Part shown: positions 44,571 through 55,598 of the stretch, one piece after another
How positions within the stretch are numbered: position 1 is the stretch's first letter
Layout: each line of letters begins with the position of its first letter
Assembly (NCBI GenBank): GCA_963576725.1
Contig: OY755242.1
Coordinates: 60,370,480-60,434,479 of the forward strand
DNA length: 64,000 nucleotides
Reading direction: 5' to 3'
DNA from: Azorinus chamasolen
Taxonomy: Eukaryota; Mollusca; Bivalvia; Cardiida; Solecurtidae
Made by a program: the position numbers and the translations under genes
The notes under the pieces: generated by a model
What the model was told of the DNA's origin: nothing
Databases searched by the model: none
Seen by the model: only the letters and a program-made list of their open reading frames with translations

Positions 44571-44574
44571 GAGA

Positions 44575-46960
44575 TATATTAATGAACTTCACACAAATGT
44601 TTAATGCATCCAGGTCTGAAGCTGAGTCAATTCTGAGGTTCATTTGATTTTTCATTTCAGAGTTATGGGCCTTTTACTAAACAAATAATGCAAATACATG
44701 CACATAGTTTGTCCGCTGTTTTCTGGGAAAACTATTTGACAGATATTAATGAAACTTCACACAAATGTTTAATGCATCAAGATCTGAAGCTGAGTTGATT
44801 CTGAGGTTCATTTGATTTGTCGTTTCGGAGTTATGGCCCTTGTCCTTAAAAATATGCAAATAGTTTGTCCGCTGTTTTCTGGCAAAAGTATTTGAGAGAT
44901 ATTAATGAAACTTCACACAAATGTTTAATGCATCAAGGTCTGAAGCTGAGTCGATTCTGAGGTTCATTTGATTTGTCATTTCGGAGTTTTCGCCCTTTTA
45001 CTTAAAAAATAATGCAAATACTTGCAAATAGTTTGTCCGCTGTTTTCTGGGAAAACTATTTGACTGATATTGATGAAACTTCACACAAATGTTTAATGCG
45101 TCAAGATCTGAAGCTGAGTTGATTCTGAGGTTCATTTGATTTTTCATTTCAGAGTTATGGCCCTTGTCCTTAAAAAATATGCAAATAGTTTGTCCGCTGT
45201 GTTTTGGGAAAACTATTTGACAGATATTAATGAAACTTCACACAAATGTTTAATGCATCAAGATCTGAAGCTGAGTCGATTCTGAGGTTCATTTGATTTG
45301 TCATGTCGGAGTTATGGCCCTTTTACTTAAAAAATAATGCAAATACATGCAAATAGTTTGTCCGCTGTTTTCTGGGAAAACTATTTGAGAGATATTAATG
45401 AAACTTCACACAAATGTTTAATGCATCAAGATCTGAAGCTGAGTTGATTCTGAGGTTCATTTGATTTGTCGTTTCGGAGTTATGGCCCTTGTCCTTAAAA
45501 ATATGCAAATAGTTTTTCCGCTGTTTTCTGGGAAAACTATTTGAGAGATATTAATGAAACTTCACACAAATGTTTAATGCATCAAGGTCTGAAGCTGAGT
45601 CAATTCTGAGGTTCATTTGATTTGTCATTTCGGAGTTTTGGCCCTTTTACTTAAAAAATAATGCAAATACATGCAAATAGTTTGTCCGCTGTTTTCTGGG
45701 AAAACTATTTGACTGATATTGATGAAACTTCACACAAATGTTAAATGCATCAAGATCTGAAGCTGACTTGATTCTGAGGTTCATTTAATTTTTCATTTCA
45801 GTGTTATGGCCCTTGTCCTTAAAAAATATGCAAATAGTTTGTCCGCTGTTTTCAGCGAAAACTATTTGACAGATATTAATGAAACTTCACACAAATGTTT
45901 AATGCATCAAGATCTGAAGCTGAGTCGATTCTGAGGTTCATTTGATTTGTCATGTCGGAGTTATGGCCCTTTTACTTAAAAAATAATGCAAATACATGCA
46001 AATAGTTTGTCCGCTGTTTTCTGGGAAAACTATTTGAGAGATATTAATGAAACTTCACACAAATGTTAAATGCATCAAGATCTGAAGCTGAGTTGATTCT
46101 GAGGTTCATTTGATTTTTTATTTCAGAGTTATGGCCCTTGTTCTTAAAAAATATGCAAATAGTTTGTCCGCTGTTTTCTGGGAAAACTATTTGAGATATA
46201 TTAATGAACTTCACACAAATGTTTAATGCATCCAGGTCTGAAGCTGAGTCGATTCTGAGGTTCATTTGATTTGTCATGTCGGAGTTATGGCCCTTTTACT
46301 TAAAAAATAATGCAAATACATGCAAATAGTTTGTCCGCTGTTTTCTGGGAAAACTATTTGAGAGATATTAATGAAACTTCACACAAATGTTTAATGCATC
46401 AAGATCTGAAGCTGAGTTGATTCTGAGGTTCATTTGATTTTTTATTTCAGAGTTATGGCCCTTGTCCTTAAAAATATGCAAATAGTTTTTCCGCTGTTTC
46501 TGGGAAAACTATTTGAGAGATATTAATGAAACTTAACACAAATGTTTAATGCATCAAGATCTGAAACTGAATTGATTCTGAGGATCATTTGATTTTTCGT
46601 TTCAGAGTTATGGCCATTGTCCAAATAGTTTGTCCGCTGTTTTCTGGGAAAACTATTTGAGAGATATTAATGAAACTTGACAACAATGTATAATGCATCA
46701 AGATCTGATGCTGAGTCGATTTTGAGGTTTATTTGATTTTTCGTTTCGTTATTGCCCTTTTACTTAAAAAATGCAAATATATGCAAATAGTTTGTCCGCT
46801 GTTTTCTGGCAAAACTGTTTGACAGATATTAATGAAACTTCATACACATGTTTAATGCATCAAGACCTGAAGCTGAGTCGATTCTGAGGATCATTTGATT
46901 TGTTGTTTCGGTGTAATGGCCCTTGCACTTAAAAAAATAATGCAAATCTATGCAAATATG
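44575..46960 (+). repeat. higher-order tandem repeat (156 + 168 bp dimer)
   Basis: The anchor GTCCGCTGTTTTCTGG recurs at 44711, 44867, 45035, 45192, 45360, 45516 (mutated), 45684, 45841, 46009, 46166 and 46333. Spacings alternate 156-157 and 167-168. The longer unit has CTTTTACTTAAAAAATAATGC, the shorter CTTGTCCTTAAAAAATATGC. Copies diverge after about 46480. Confidence 0.92.
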
Positions 46961-47477
46961 AGGATGGCCATAATTATTTCATTTGAAATGATATTAACTT
47001 CAATTTTTTTTATGGTTAAACCATAATGTGAATTTTCACATATATTGCGGGTGTTTTGATATGTCATTTTATTCTAAAGGTATGGTCCTTGGACTTCGTG
47101 TGTTCGTTGCTTTGTTAGTCGGTTAACTCTTAGTTTGTCTTTTGTTTTCTGGGAAAACTATTAAAATGATATAAATGAAACTTAACACAAATGTTTTCAG
47201 CAACACAATTTGAAGCTGAGTTTATTTTGAGGTTCATTCAGTTTGTCTTTACAGAGTTATGGCCGTTGCACTTTACAAAAATCTGCAAAAATGAGGATTA
47301 GCTGTAACTTTTTTATTTAATAAGATATTCACTTCATTTTTTAAAAAAAATAGTATCACCTTAATATGGAAATCAAGATCTGAAGCACAGATTAGAAAAT
47401 GTCAACACTTATAAGACATGTTGAATCAGAGAAAGTTTGCAAGTGGGCGTATTATGTACCGTATGCGGTACTCTTGT

Positions 47478-48350
47478 TCTTATTTACATAAATGATATTG
47501 CGGCTTCCTTGGAGACACAAGCCCGTCTTTTCGCGGATGATATCTCGTTGTCATATTCTCTCAAAACACCAATGACATAGAAGCTGTGATAAACAGAGAT
47601 TTGGAAAAAATATCTTCTTGGTCTAAAACATGGTTGATTAAGTATAATCCAAATAAAACTAATGTGTTATTCATATAAAATTCAGCTAACTCTTCCAATT
47701 TAAGCTTAATCTTCGATGACAACTTACTCGAACTTGTTTCTTCTCATAGACATTTAGGAGTAAATAGATCAATAGTTTTTTATCAATATGAAAAACAATA
47801 ATATCCTACATACCCGGCTAAGATACACTAAGAATCAATAATGATTACACTATTCCAAATACACGCCTACGTTCTACTGAATGTGCATTTATACTGTCGA
47901 CTACACACAGTTGGAAGTCCTTAAATCATGATATTAGAAACAAAAATACTGTTCAGTCTTTTAAGATCGCACTAGGAACTAATATAGATCAATTACTAGC
48001 TTTTTATCAATATGGAATACGTAAGAATAATACCCTACATACCCGGCTAAGGCACCAATGTAGCTCTTTAAACTACGATTTGTTTCGTTGTTATCTAGTT
48101 GCAGATCCATCGTGTAGATGCGGAAATCCTTGTGAGAATCCATTTCATTTTCTTTCTTTAGTGTCCCTTATACACACAAAAGCGAAACATTATGCTGCAT
48201 AACCTGTCTGATATAAAGCCAGTCACCTTAGACCTCCTCTTATCAGGAGATGAATTGAAACCTCTTGACGTTAGTATGCATATTTTTCATACTGTCCATA
48301 ATTGCATCCAGGATACCATGAGATTCTCAACTAACACTCAGCAATAAGTT
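47478..48350 (+). pseudogene. LINE ORF, 3' piece
   Basis: Continues the RT of 36860-37148: IYINDIAASLETQARLFADD carries the catalytic DD. Later WKSLNHDIRNKNTVQSFK and SLNYDLFRCYLVADPSC, with a CRCGNPC cysteine cluster, are typical of LINE C-termini. Stops and frameshifts are present. A segment around TATCAATATG...ACATACCCGGCTAAG is duplicated (47775 and 48008). Confidence 0.8.
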
Positions 48351-48644
48351 TATGTCATTTAGTAAATTGAGTTATGTTGCTTGTTTTAGTTTAACCGGTG
48401 GCACCTTATAACCAATAGTTTCCCATACAGTTGTACTTCAAGGAACAATATGCATTATAGTTAACGAGTATCATCAACACTTCTTTAATTCTTTAAGCAA
48501 AATACGCACTGCATTTCCTACTATTTTATGCTATGCCACTGTTTTGTATATATCTAGGGAAAGAGCCAATGGTAATGTTGTAATAACTTGTAGCCCAATC
48601 CCTTAGCACACGTTTCTATGCAATAAATAGAGGATCTTACATGA
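48351..48644. other. probable 3' end of the broken LINE
   Basis: AT-rich sequence after the last LINE-like codons, with no gene. AATAAATAGAGG near 48622 may be its polyadenylation region. Confidence 0.35.
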
Positions 48645-48764
48645 GTGTTCTTGATTATTGGATTTATTAAATGAGGCTTTTTAAAACGATAAAAAACAAA
48701 CTTTAGCGAGTTTTTTTTATCGCTTTAAAAAGACGAATTTAATAAATCAAATAATCATGAACAC
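48645..48764. repeat. 120-bp fold-back palindrome
   Basis: GTGTTCTTGATTATTGGATT pairs with AATCAAATAATCATGAACAC, and CTTTTTAAAACGATAAAAAA pairs with TTTTTTTATCGCTTTAAAAAG. No coding content. It has the same general design as the palindrome at 19397. Confidence 0.8.
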
Positions 48765-49669
48765 GAATGCAAGATTCTATTTATAACATAACAAACACGA
48801 ATGTTTTTTGCAGCCAATATTTCAGCAGTAACGTGGATTGTTATAAATTCTCCTTACATATAGAAATGATGAATGATATGTGTTATTAGGTTCGCTAAAT
48901 AACTGGGACAAAGTACTAGTAGGTCAAAATGTTCCAACTGTTTTTTTTCTAACTGTCATATCAACCAGGGTCTAATTTAGACCTCTCTAATATTCAATTT
49001 AACTGTGATAGTTTATGATTACAAAAACCTACAGAAACACGTCAAAATAATTTTTGAGTTACAGTTTCGACATACAAACACGTCACATTACGACGTCACT
49101 GTACACAACATGTGTCTGTAAAGTGCGCCATTTGCTAATATTTTAAATGAAGACTACACACAGTTCGCCTACACGTCTAACACTCACTGTCAATGGGATT
49201 AAAAATGCGCCTTCGTTTTGGTATATTAAGCCCTTCATCAGTGTTGTATACACATGGACATGGATATTTCCTCCGTGAAAAAGTTTATTGAAATGGACAA
49301 AAGATTCAGCGAACTGCTGCATAGAATGTGTTGGAACAGGAGGAAGATTTTCGCGATCAGCTGATTTGGAGTATAACATATTTAAAATATGTCTGTGCTG
49401 TGCTGGATTCAGATGACTATAGTTGTTGATTGATGTTTGTGCTGTGCTGGATTCAGATGACTTACTATAACCCCCGGTGACTTTTGTCACTGACCGTTCC
49501 AAGGCGGTACTTCCATCTTCCTCCTATTGTATGTTTGTTTTGTCTTTGTGCGTCTTTTGTTGTTTTCTCTACCTATGTACATTTGCTGTTTCCCTGTGTT
49601 GCTGTTCGGGCGAGTGTTTGTTCTGTATGTGGTGTTTTCTGCATTACTCATTTTTGTTCTTTTACTATA
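48765..49669. other. no assured gene
   Basis: Contains a short direct repeat of GTGCTGTGCTGGATTCAGATGA (about 49395 and 49439). A minus-strand frame of 119 codons (49143-49502) spans it but has no recognisable domain. Confidence 0.35.
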
Positions 49670-51850
49670 GTTATGTCTCCCCCATTTGTGTCGCGCGTAT
49701 CTCTGAAACCGCTAGTACTAGAGTCACCAAACTTCACAGGAATGTTCACCAGCATGGGTTGTTGTGCACCTATGTTTTTTTTAATTGTCTCCCCCTGATA
49801 ATACTTGAGTTACTACCCCTGATATGAACACTTAAATTTATACAAACTTTGTGTCGCGCGTATCTCTGAAACCAGTAGGGATAGAGTCACCAAACTTCAC
49901 AGGATTGTTCACTAGCATGAGTTATTTTGCTCTTGGTTTTCTTTAATTGTCTCCCCTGTCTTAAATTTTGAGTTACTGCCCCTAGTGACTTAAAATTAGA
50001 CAAACTTTACTTAGTGTTGTGCATTATCTCTGAAACCACTACAGTGATATTTATTTCGCTATATCCAAACTTTGTTATATCGATAAGACGAAATTTCGTT
50101 ATAAATGTTTGGATATAGCGAATTTCGTTATAGTATACCAAGGTTATGCAAATTCTGATCCTGACCAGAAGCCACATTGTATTGTAGCTGCTGACCAAAG
50201 TCTACATGCATACAGCTGGGTTTGTCACGTGTTTGGTAATTTCATAGCATGTTTCTTATAAAATGTAAAGGAAAAGCAAATTCACATCAGTTATAAATAA
50301 CAATATTGGTGAAATGAGTTGACCCTTTGCTTCCCTATATCAATGGCTGAGTGCAAAACTAGACTGACTCTGTAGTTATTCTAGTGAAGAGAATGTCTTA
50401 TATGCATGTAAGTGCACACTTCAATTATTTATCACATTTATGTTTTTATTCCTGGTGTAGTGGTGATTCGTGTACCTTCAATCCTTTTTCATAAATCTAT
50501 AATATGTGCTAATCTATGTATCACGACATAAATTATGACCACTAGTGTTCAGCCAAGTGGCAGTGGTCTCGCTGGAACTACATAGTGTATTGGTGTTACC
50601 ATCGGATTTTGCCTATTTCGGTGACAATTGTCCGAAAAATATCCTAGACTAGTTATCTGCGGCTGCTTCAATGCAAAGTACGAAGTTGCAACATATATTC
50701 TGACAAACGTTTCTATTGGCCGAAATCAAAATATACGATAGGAAATGAGAACATTCATCCAATCAGATGCACGGTTACTAGTCGATTACGAATGCAACTG
50801 GTTTCAATCACGTTATCGAAATTGTTGAATAAAGCGGGATACCATTCTTCCATTAGATTCGTCCCTTTTGCATTCGGACTCAGCAGCATGTTTATGCCTC
50901 GCACGGTGCCCATAATGTATATTTTATGCGCCGTTTACATTGTTTGTGGGAATGATGCAATAGTGTGTCCTCGACAAAAAACTTGACCATTAACAACGAT
51001 TGGGACATATGTACATGCAGTGTGGCCAACTGCGTTCATTAAATTGTTTGACGCCCGAGGCGATAGTCGGTGAAGGTGTTTACTGTATGGTTCTTTATCG
51101 CGGTAGGTGTGAAATTTTTTCAAACTGCGACATTCAGTTGAGTTTGTAATAACCGAACTATTTTTCATAGAAATTTCGTTCTCGGGACAAGGAAATAACT
51201 TTGTCTTAGCCGAATTTTCGTTATAACCGATTTTGTATTAAGCAGGCAGATGTGAATAGAAACAAAGAAGGAAAAGACCGGGGAATTGTTTTTCTTTTGT
51301 ATTATCCGGTCTTTCGTTATATCCGAGTTCGCTATAAGTGAGCTTCACTGTAGTACTAAAGTCACCAAACTTCACAGGAATGTTGACCAGCATGAGTTGT
51401 TGTGCACCTGGGATTTTTGAATTGTCTCCCCTTGATAACTTTGGAGTTATTGCCTCTGATCTGATTACTTAAATTTAGAGAAACTTTGTGTCATGCATAT
51501 CTATAAAACCACTAGGACTAGAGTCACCAAACTTCACAGGAATGTTCACCAGCATGAGTTGTTGTGCATTTGGGTTTTTTAATTGTCTCCTCCTGATAAC
51601 TTTGGAGTTACTGCCCCTTGTGACTTAAAATTAGAGAAACTTTACTTTGTGTCAAGTGTATCTCTGAAACCACTAGTACTAGAGTCACCAAACTTCACAG
51701 GAATGTTGACCAGCATGTGTTGTTGTGTACCCAGGTTTTTTTTTAATTGTCTGCCCTGATAATGTTGGAGTTATTGCCCCTGGTGACTTAAAGTTAGACC
51801 CTGATAAGTTTGGAGTTACAGACATTACACTTGTGTATTGGAAAGGATAG
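49670..51850 (+). repeat. 165-170-bp tandem repeat array split by a transposon
   Basis: Units share TCTCTGAAACCACTAGTACT, AGAGTCACCAAACTTCACAG, GAATGTTGACCAGCATG and AATTGTCTCCCC. Two units lie left and three right of the insertion at 50042-51350. The array ends at GGGGGAGACATCTGTTTTTG. The plus-strand frames at 49477-49827 are artefacts. Confidence 0.85.
50042..51350. mobile_element. 1.3-kb pogo/Tigger-like element
   Basis: The termini CAGTGATATTTATTTCGCTA and (inverse strand of the right end) CAGTGAAGCTCACTTATAGC are inverted, and TA is duplicated on both sides (50040-50041, 51351-51352). Removing it restores ACCACTAGTACTAAAGTCACC, as in the sister repeat units. No intact transposase; the two open frames inside (50792-50986 plus, 50935-51168 minus) are not recognised. 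Probably non-autonomous. Confidence 0.75.
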
Positions 51851-52153
51851 GAGGGGGAGACATCTGTTTTTGTGACAAAAACAAACCTCTAGTTGTTGAT
51901 CGACGAGATATTTTTATGAGTAGAAATCTGCATAAACAAAAGGACATGCCGTGAAGAATTAGTAGAATGGATGGTTTGGGTCAGTAGTTGGTAGGTCTTT
52001 TTTTGCATACATTTTGTAGATATTTTATCGAAATTAAGGCGCAAGTGCCAACAGTTCTTTGCCATATTTCGTGACTCAATCTTTGACAGGTAGGTCACCA
52101 TCCGCCAGTTTGTTTGTTTTGACAGTGCCTATGAATACAGTTCGGTCGTTCGA
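51851..52153. other. no gene seen
   Basis: Between the tandem array and the 52154 frame. Short frames only, no recognisable element. Confidence 0.35.
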
Positions 52154-52666
52154 ATGTTATTCACTAGTGAATATATGCCCGTGAATATCAAACTATATAT
52201 GATCGTGTTTCGTCACGCTGAAGCCACGAATTATGTTATAAATATGTTTAAACCAAAGAGTAAATCTGTCACAAACCAGTATTTCCGAATTCTCATTCTC
52301 TTTTTTGTACACGTGCATACTTGTTTTTATCCTGTTATGGGGTTTAACATAAAAATGTTTACATATGGTTCTCAACATATAAACCCTGATTCCCTGTGCA
52401 TAACGTTTTCATACAATTCAACGTGCCCTACTATATGTCCAGTGAACGATCCGATGTTATGTGACAGGAAGTTCCATTGTACAAAAGGCACAATTTTATA
52501 TAGTCTGACAGATTATTTTTACTATTTTGTTTTGTTATTGTTGAATTATTTTTGTTATTTGTTCAGATGTACTTATCGAGCTTATATGAAAGAAACTGCT
52601 AAAAATACAGATGAATTTAAAACATCTGAACATAACGGTTTCTCTTCTTTAGACACGGGAAATTAA
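52154..52666 (+). CDS. possible small type I membrane protein
   Basis: 170-codon open frame. If translation begins at the in-frame ATG at 52244 (residue 31), a hydrophobic stretch of signal-peptide type follows (YFRILILFFVHVHTCFYPVM). Then comes a short extracellular part with cysteines and an N-glycosylation site (SYNSTCPTICPVNDPMLC, then FHC). A transmembrane segment (YFYYFVLLLLNYFCYLF) and a 30-residue polar cytoplasmic tail complete it. The topology is coherent, but no family is recognised, and it may be a terminal exon or chance. Confidence 0.35.
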   Translation: MLFTSEYMPVNIKLYMIVFRHAEATNYVINMFKPKSKSVTNQYFRILILFFVHVHTCFYPVMGFNIKMFTYGSQHINPDSLCITFSYNSTCPTICPVNDPMLCDRKFHCTKGTILYSLTDYFYYFVLLLLNYFCYLFRCTYRAYMKETAKNTDEFKTSEHNGFSSLDTGN

Positions 52667-52857
52667 TATTGCTCCAGATCAGTAGGTTTGTTATTTTTGT
52701 TATTGTTGTATTCATTTATTACACGATAATTTGTGATGTTTTTCATAAGCCAGTACGACTTTATTTATTGATATTGTTTGTTGCGTTCGTACCGCTCAGG
52801 TCCGAATAACATAAATTCTTATGGTGGTTAGTTAGTTGTCGGTGGTGGTTACTTTAG

Positions 52858-53170
52858 TACTGTTGATCTTCGATATTTCGAACTTTAAGCGACCATACAA
52901 TTTACTTCAAGATAACAGCATTTCGAGTTACCCGATTTCTAATCATGACAAGTATTCAAGTTCACAATTTAATGCAGGTCTAGAGCAATGCTGAAAGCTA
53001 CTACAGGAGTTTTCACTATTACTTTCGACCAGCATTATGCTGTCAAACTTGTTTCTCGTAGTGATACATTTTAGAACTATTCTGTATTGTAAATTTTAGA
53101 AGGACCGGACATTTACTTTGAATTATCCGAAGTTTGAGTTATCGAAGTTCAAGGTATCGAAGTTCAACTG
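52858..53170. mobile_element. diverged pogo-like hairpin MITE
   Basis: CTTCGATATTTCGAACTTTAA at the left and TATCGAAGTTCAACTG at the right. The internal hairpin has core GCTACTACAGGAGTTTT and a GTTCACAATTTAATGCAGG arm. Confidence 0.55.
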
Positions 53171-53249
53171 TGCGTGAATGTTTGTATTGTATTTTATAAT
53201 AAATATCCATCACAATCTGAATACCGAATATGTTTTAGTAATCCGCAAA

Positions 53250-53620
53250 GCCCATATATTTTTTGTGAGGTTGTCCAAAAGAGTCACTGAACGAGTTTGT
53301 TGTTTGTGTTACTAACCATATTTCCCATATACCTATGTGAGCTTGTCCAAATGAGTTGTTTAACGAGTATGTTTTCTGTTTCAGAAATGCGTAAAGCATC
53401 TATGAGCAGTCTAACAAGTATGTTGTCCGTGTCAGTAACCATGTAGCCCATATACTTACGTGATCTTGTCCAAACGAGTAGTTTAACGAGTTTATTGTCT
53501 GTTTTAATGAACCGTATTGGCCATATACATACACCTATATGAGCTTGTGCAAATGAGAAGTATAACGAATGTATTATCTATATAATTAACCAAGTATAGC
53601 CCATATAACTATGTTATCCT
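53250..53620. repeat. diverged tandem repeats, about 75-80 bp
   Basis: Five loose units share CCCATATACCTATGTGAGCT, TGTCCAAATGAG and TTTAACGAGTATGTTTTCTG. Confidence 0.65.
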
Positions 53621-53829
53621 CGACGTATGAGCTACTGTTTAGTGGGCGTTGCTGGGGGTCTTAATGCTACAGTTTTCATACGAGTTGACCTGGTTGACTG
53701 TAGTGGTTTTATATGTGTATCCTGCATGTATCGTTATTTATTTAGAATACTGGTAAATGCGTTCTGAGCACAAATATCATTCTAGATTTATACCATCAGT
53801 TGCCCATTTACAAGAACAAGTGTATTCAT

Positions 53830-54106
53830 AAATGATTTTTATCTATTTTCAACAATGTGGAGTTCAGTGATCTAAAGGTAACTTACATACTGACAATAAC
53901 TCCCTTAAAATGAATACACCAAGTTTGAAGACAATATCATAATCAGGTTTCAAGAAAATGACTTGTCCCAAAAATATGTCCCAAAAGAGACAAAATATGA
54001 ACTAAAAGTTAAAAGGGGCATACTTCTGTCAAATTTTGTGCAAGAGTTATGAAAGATGGAGAAGACTGTCCCCACATAACACTTATACTATGTATAAAGT
54101 TTGAAT
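53830..54106. mobile_element. repeat element, left half, target of gypsy-3
   Basis: Continues at 62597 after the gypsy-3 insertion (TTTGAATGTGG | TATCAAAAATAG). The right half ends with GGACGGACGGACAAGGTGAT and CCCCGTCACAGGTGATGGGG. I recognise this kind of repeat in bivalve DNA. Confidence 0.5.
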
Positions 54107-54110
54107 GTGG

Positions 54111-55327
54111 TGTAACGTGTCCGGTATAGATCCTATTTGAATACAGACTTATTTTACTGGACCCAGTACAACGTACTGATGTCAAAACAATAACATATAA
54201 TTTTCCTTCAAGCTACTTGCTTCATTGATTATAACAAAACGAATTAAAAAGATTTCTACTGGAATATTTCCAAGCTAAGTACATAAACGATTTTTCTCTC
54301 AGCTATCTGCTGCAGAACAGGGTCAATGATTCGACAACAATTATATAACATGTAATGAATCAACTTAAATCAATGATTGTACTAACAAATTAACATAAGT
54401 AACTATATAAACTGGTTCAATGCCTAAACTTAACAGAGGAACAGAATAAATGCCTTGATACGAGGCAGTAATAATTCCCGGTCCGTTGTACCAGCACTCG
54501 TGCCAGTACACCAGACCAAGACCTACAGCTCCAGTTTGTCCCAGACAGATACTGAAACTCTTACTTAGTGTCTACACTGTTCACTGTTCTCTCTAATGGG
54601 GTTCAGTCCTAACTTAACCCGACCCGGTACCCAGTGCTCGACTCCAGTCCACGCTTCACTCTAACACTGACTCAGTACCGGTACCCGGTGCTCGACTCCA
54701 GTCCACGTGTCACTCTTAGGACTGAGTCCACCAAACGGGACTGGGTATATTGCATATACCTGTGTCTATGGGAATGAGTGCAGCTGCGACCCGGTGCTAG
54801 TGTTTAGGGTAAGAAGACGTTAAACAGTTGATCCTGGTCTGCAAAAACAAATGATCCCTTTCGGGTTGCAATTGTATGAGCCCAGGTTGCACTCTGTTTG
54901 TCTTGCTAACTCCCTACAGAAACCAAAGTCCCAGTAATAACTCTAAAGGCTTTCTTTTCAGTGTACCCTACGACTGCAAGTGGCGAAATGCACAGCTCAA
55001 TCAGAAATTGCTGCTTATATAGCCTAGTCTGTCTTCCGATCATGCGCAGTACCATCGTTTCGACGGTACCCAAAATGTTGTCTGCTCTGTTTTTATAAAA
55101 CTACACAAAATACTATAACTATACTATTTGCTGGGCTGTTTTGTATCATGATAATATATATACGAAGGTACTTGACGAACAGATTACTCACATTTAATCT
55201 ATAAAGGCGAATTTGTAAAGTTTCCGCTTCTGTAACGAGGTTACGTCTTCGAAAGTGAAAGTAGGGTCATGGATAAAACATTGACATGTTTCGGTACCGC
55301 TATAGGGTCAAACCTCTGTTCGTCACA
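54111..55327 (-). repeat. gypsy-3 3' LTR
   Basis: 1,217 bp; on the plus strand TGTAACGTGTCC...TTCGTCACA. It contains a local duplication around CGGTACCC(A/G)GTGCTCGACT + CCAGTCCACG. Confidence 0.93.
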
Positions 55328-55343
55328 CTACCCACGCCTCCGC
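55328..55343 (-). promoter_or_regulatory. gypsy-3 polypurine tract
   Basis: On the minus strand GCGGAGGCGTGGGTAG directly before the 3' LTR. Confidence 0.7.
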
Positions 55344-55598
55344 TTTAAGCGTCCCGCTTAAAAGTAAGGCATTGAATCAAAGAACAACCAAACCAATCAT
55401 AAACTAAAAACAATCATGTAATCACTGAGAAACAATCCCTGAGAACACACCTATATTGATCAGGTAAGTTTGTTTAGGTCTATCTGACCCGATAATCTAT
55501 CAAATGAACCTCTTCATGAACTTCAAAACAACAACAAGATGAACTTTAACGAATAAAAACAAAAAGCTTTGTCACATGTAACTGTGCCTTAACACTTT

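Larger units (their letters stand above)
37149..47477 (+). mobile_element. hairpin-ended tandem-repeat element inside the LINE
   Basis: Begins ATACGCCCACCTAATAAAGG with GTCCGTCCGTCCGTTCG and ends GTGGGCGTATTATGTACC, GTATGCGGTACTCTTGTTC. CGCCCAC/GTGGGCG are inverted ends, and the 3' end has a GTACCGTATGCGGTAC stem-loop followed by TCTTGT. Removing it (with gypsy-2 inside) brings the two LINE RT pieces together. I recognise this repeat type from bivalve DNA; a Helitron-like mechanism is possible but not shown. Confidence 0.7.

Noticed and set aside
49143..49502. 119-codon minus-strand frame
   Set aside because: Includes a local direct repeat, has no recognisable domain, splice logic or neighbour support.
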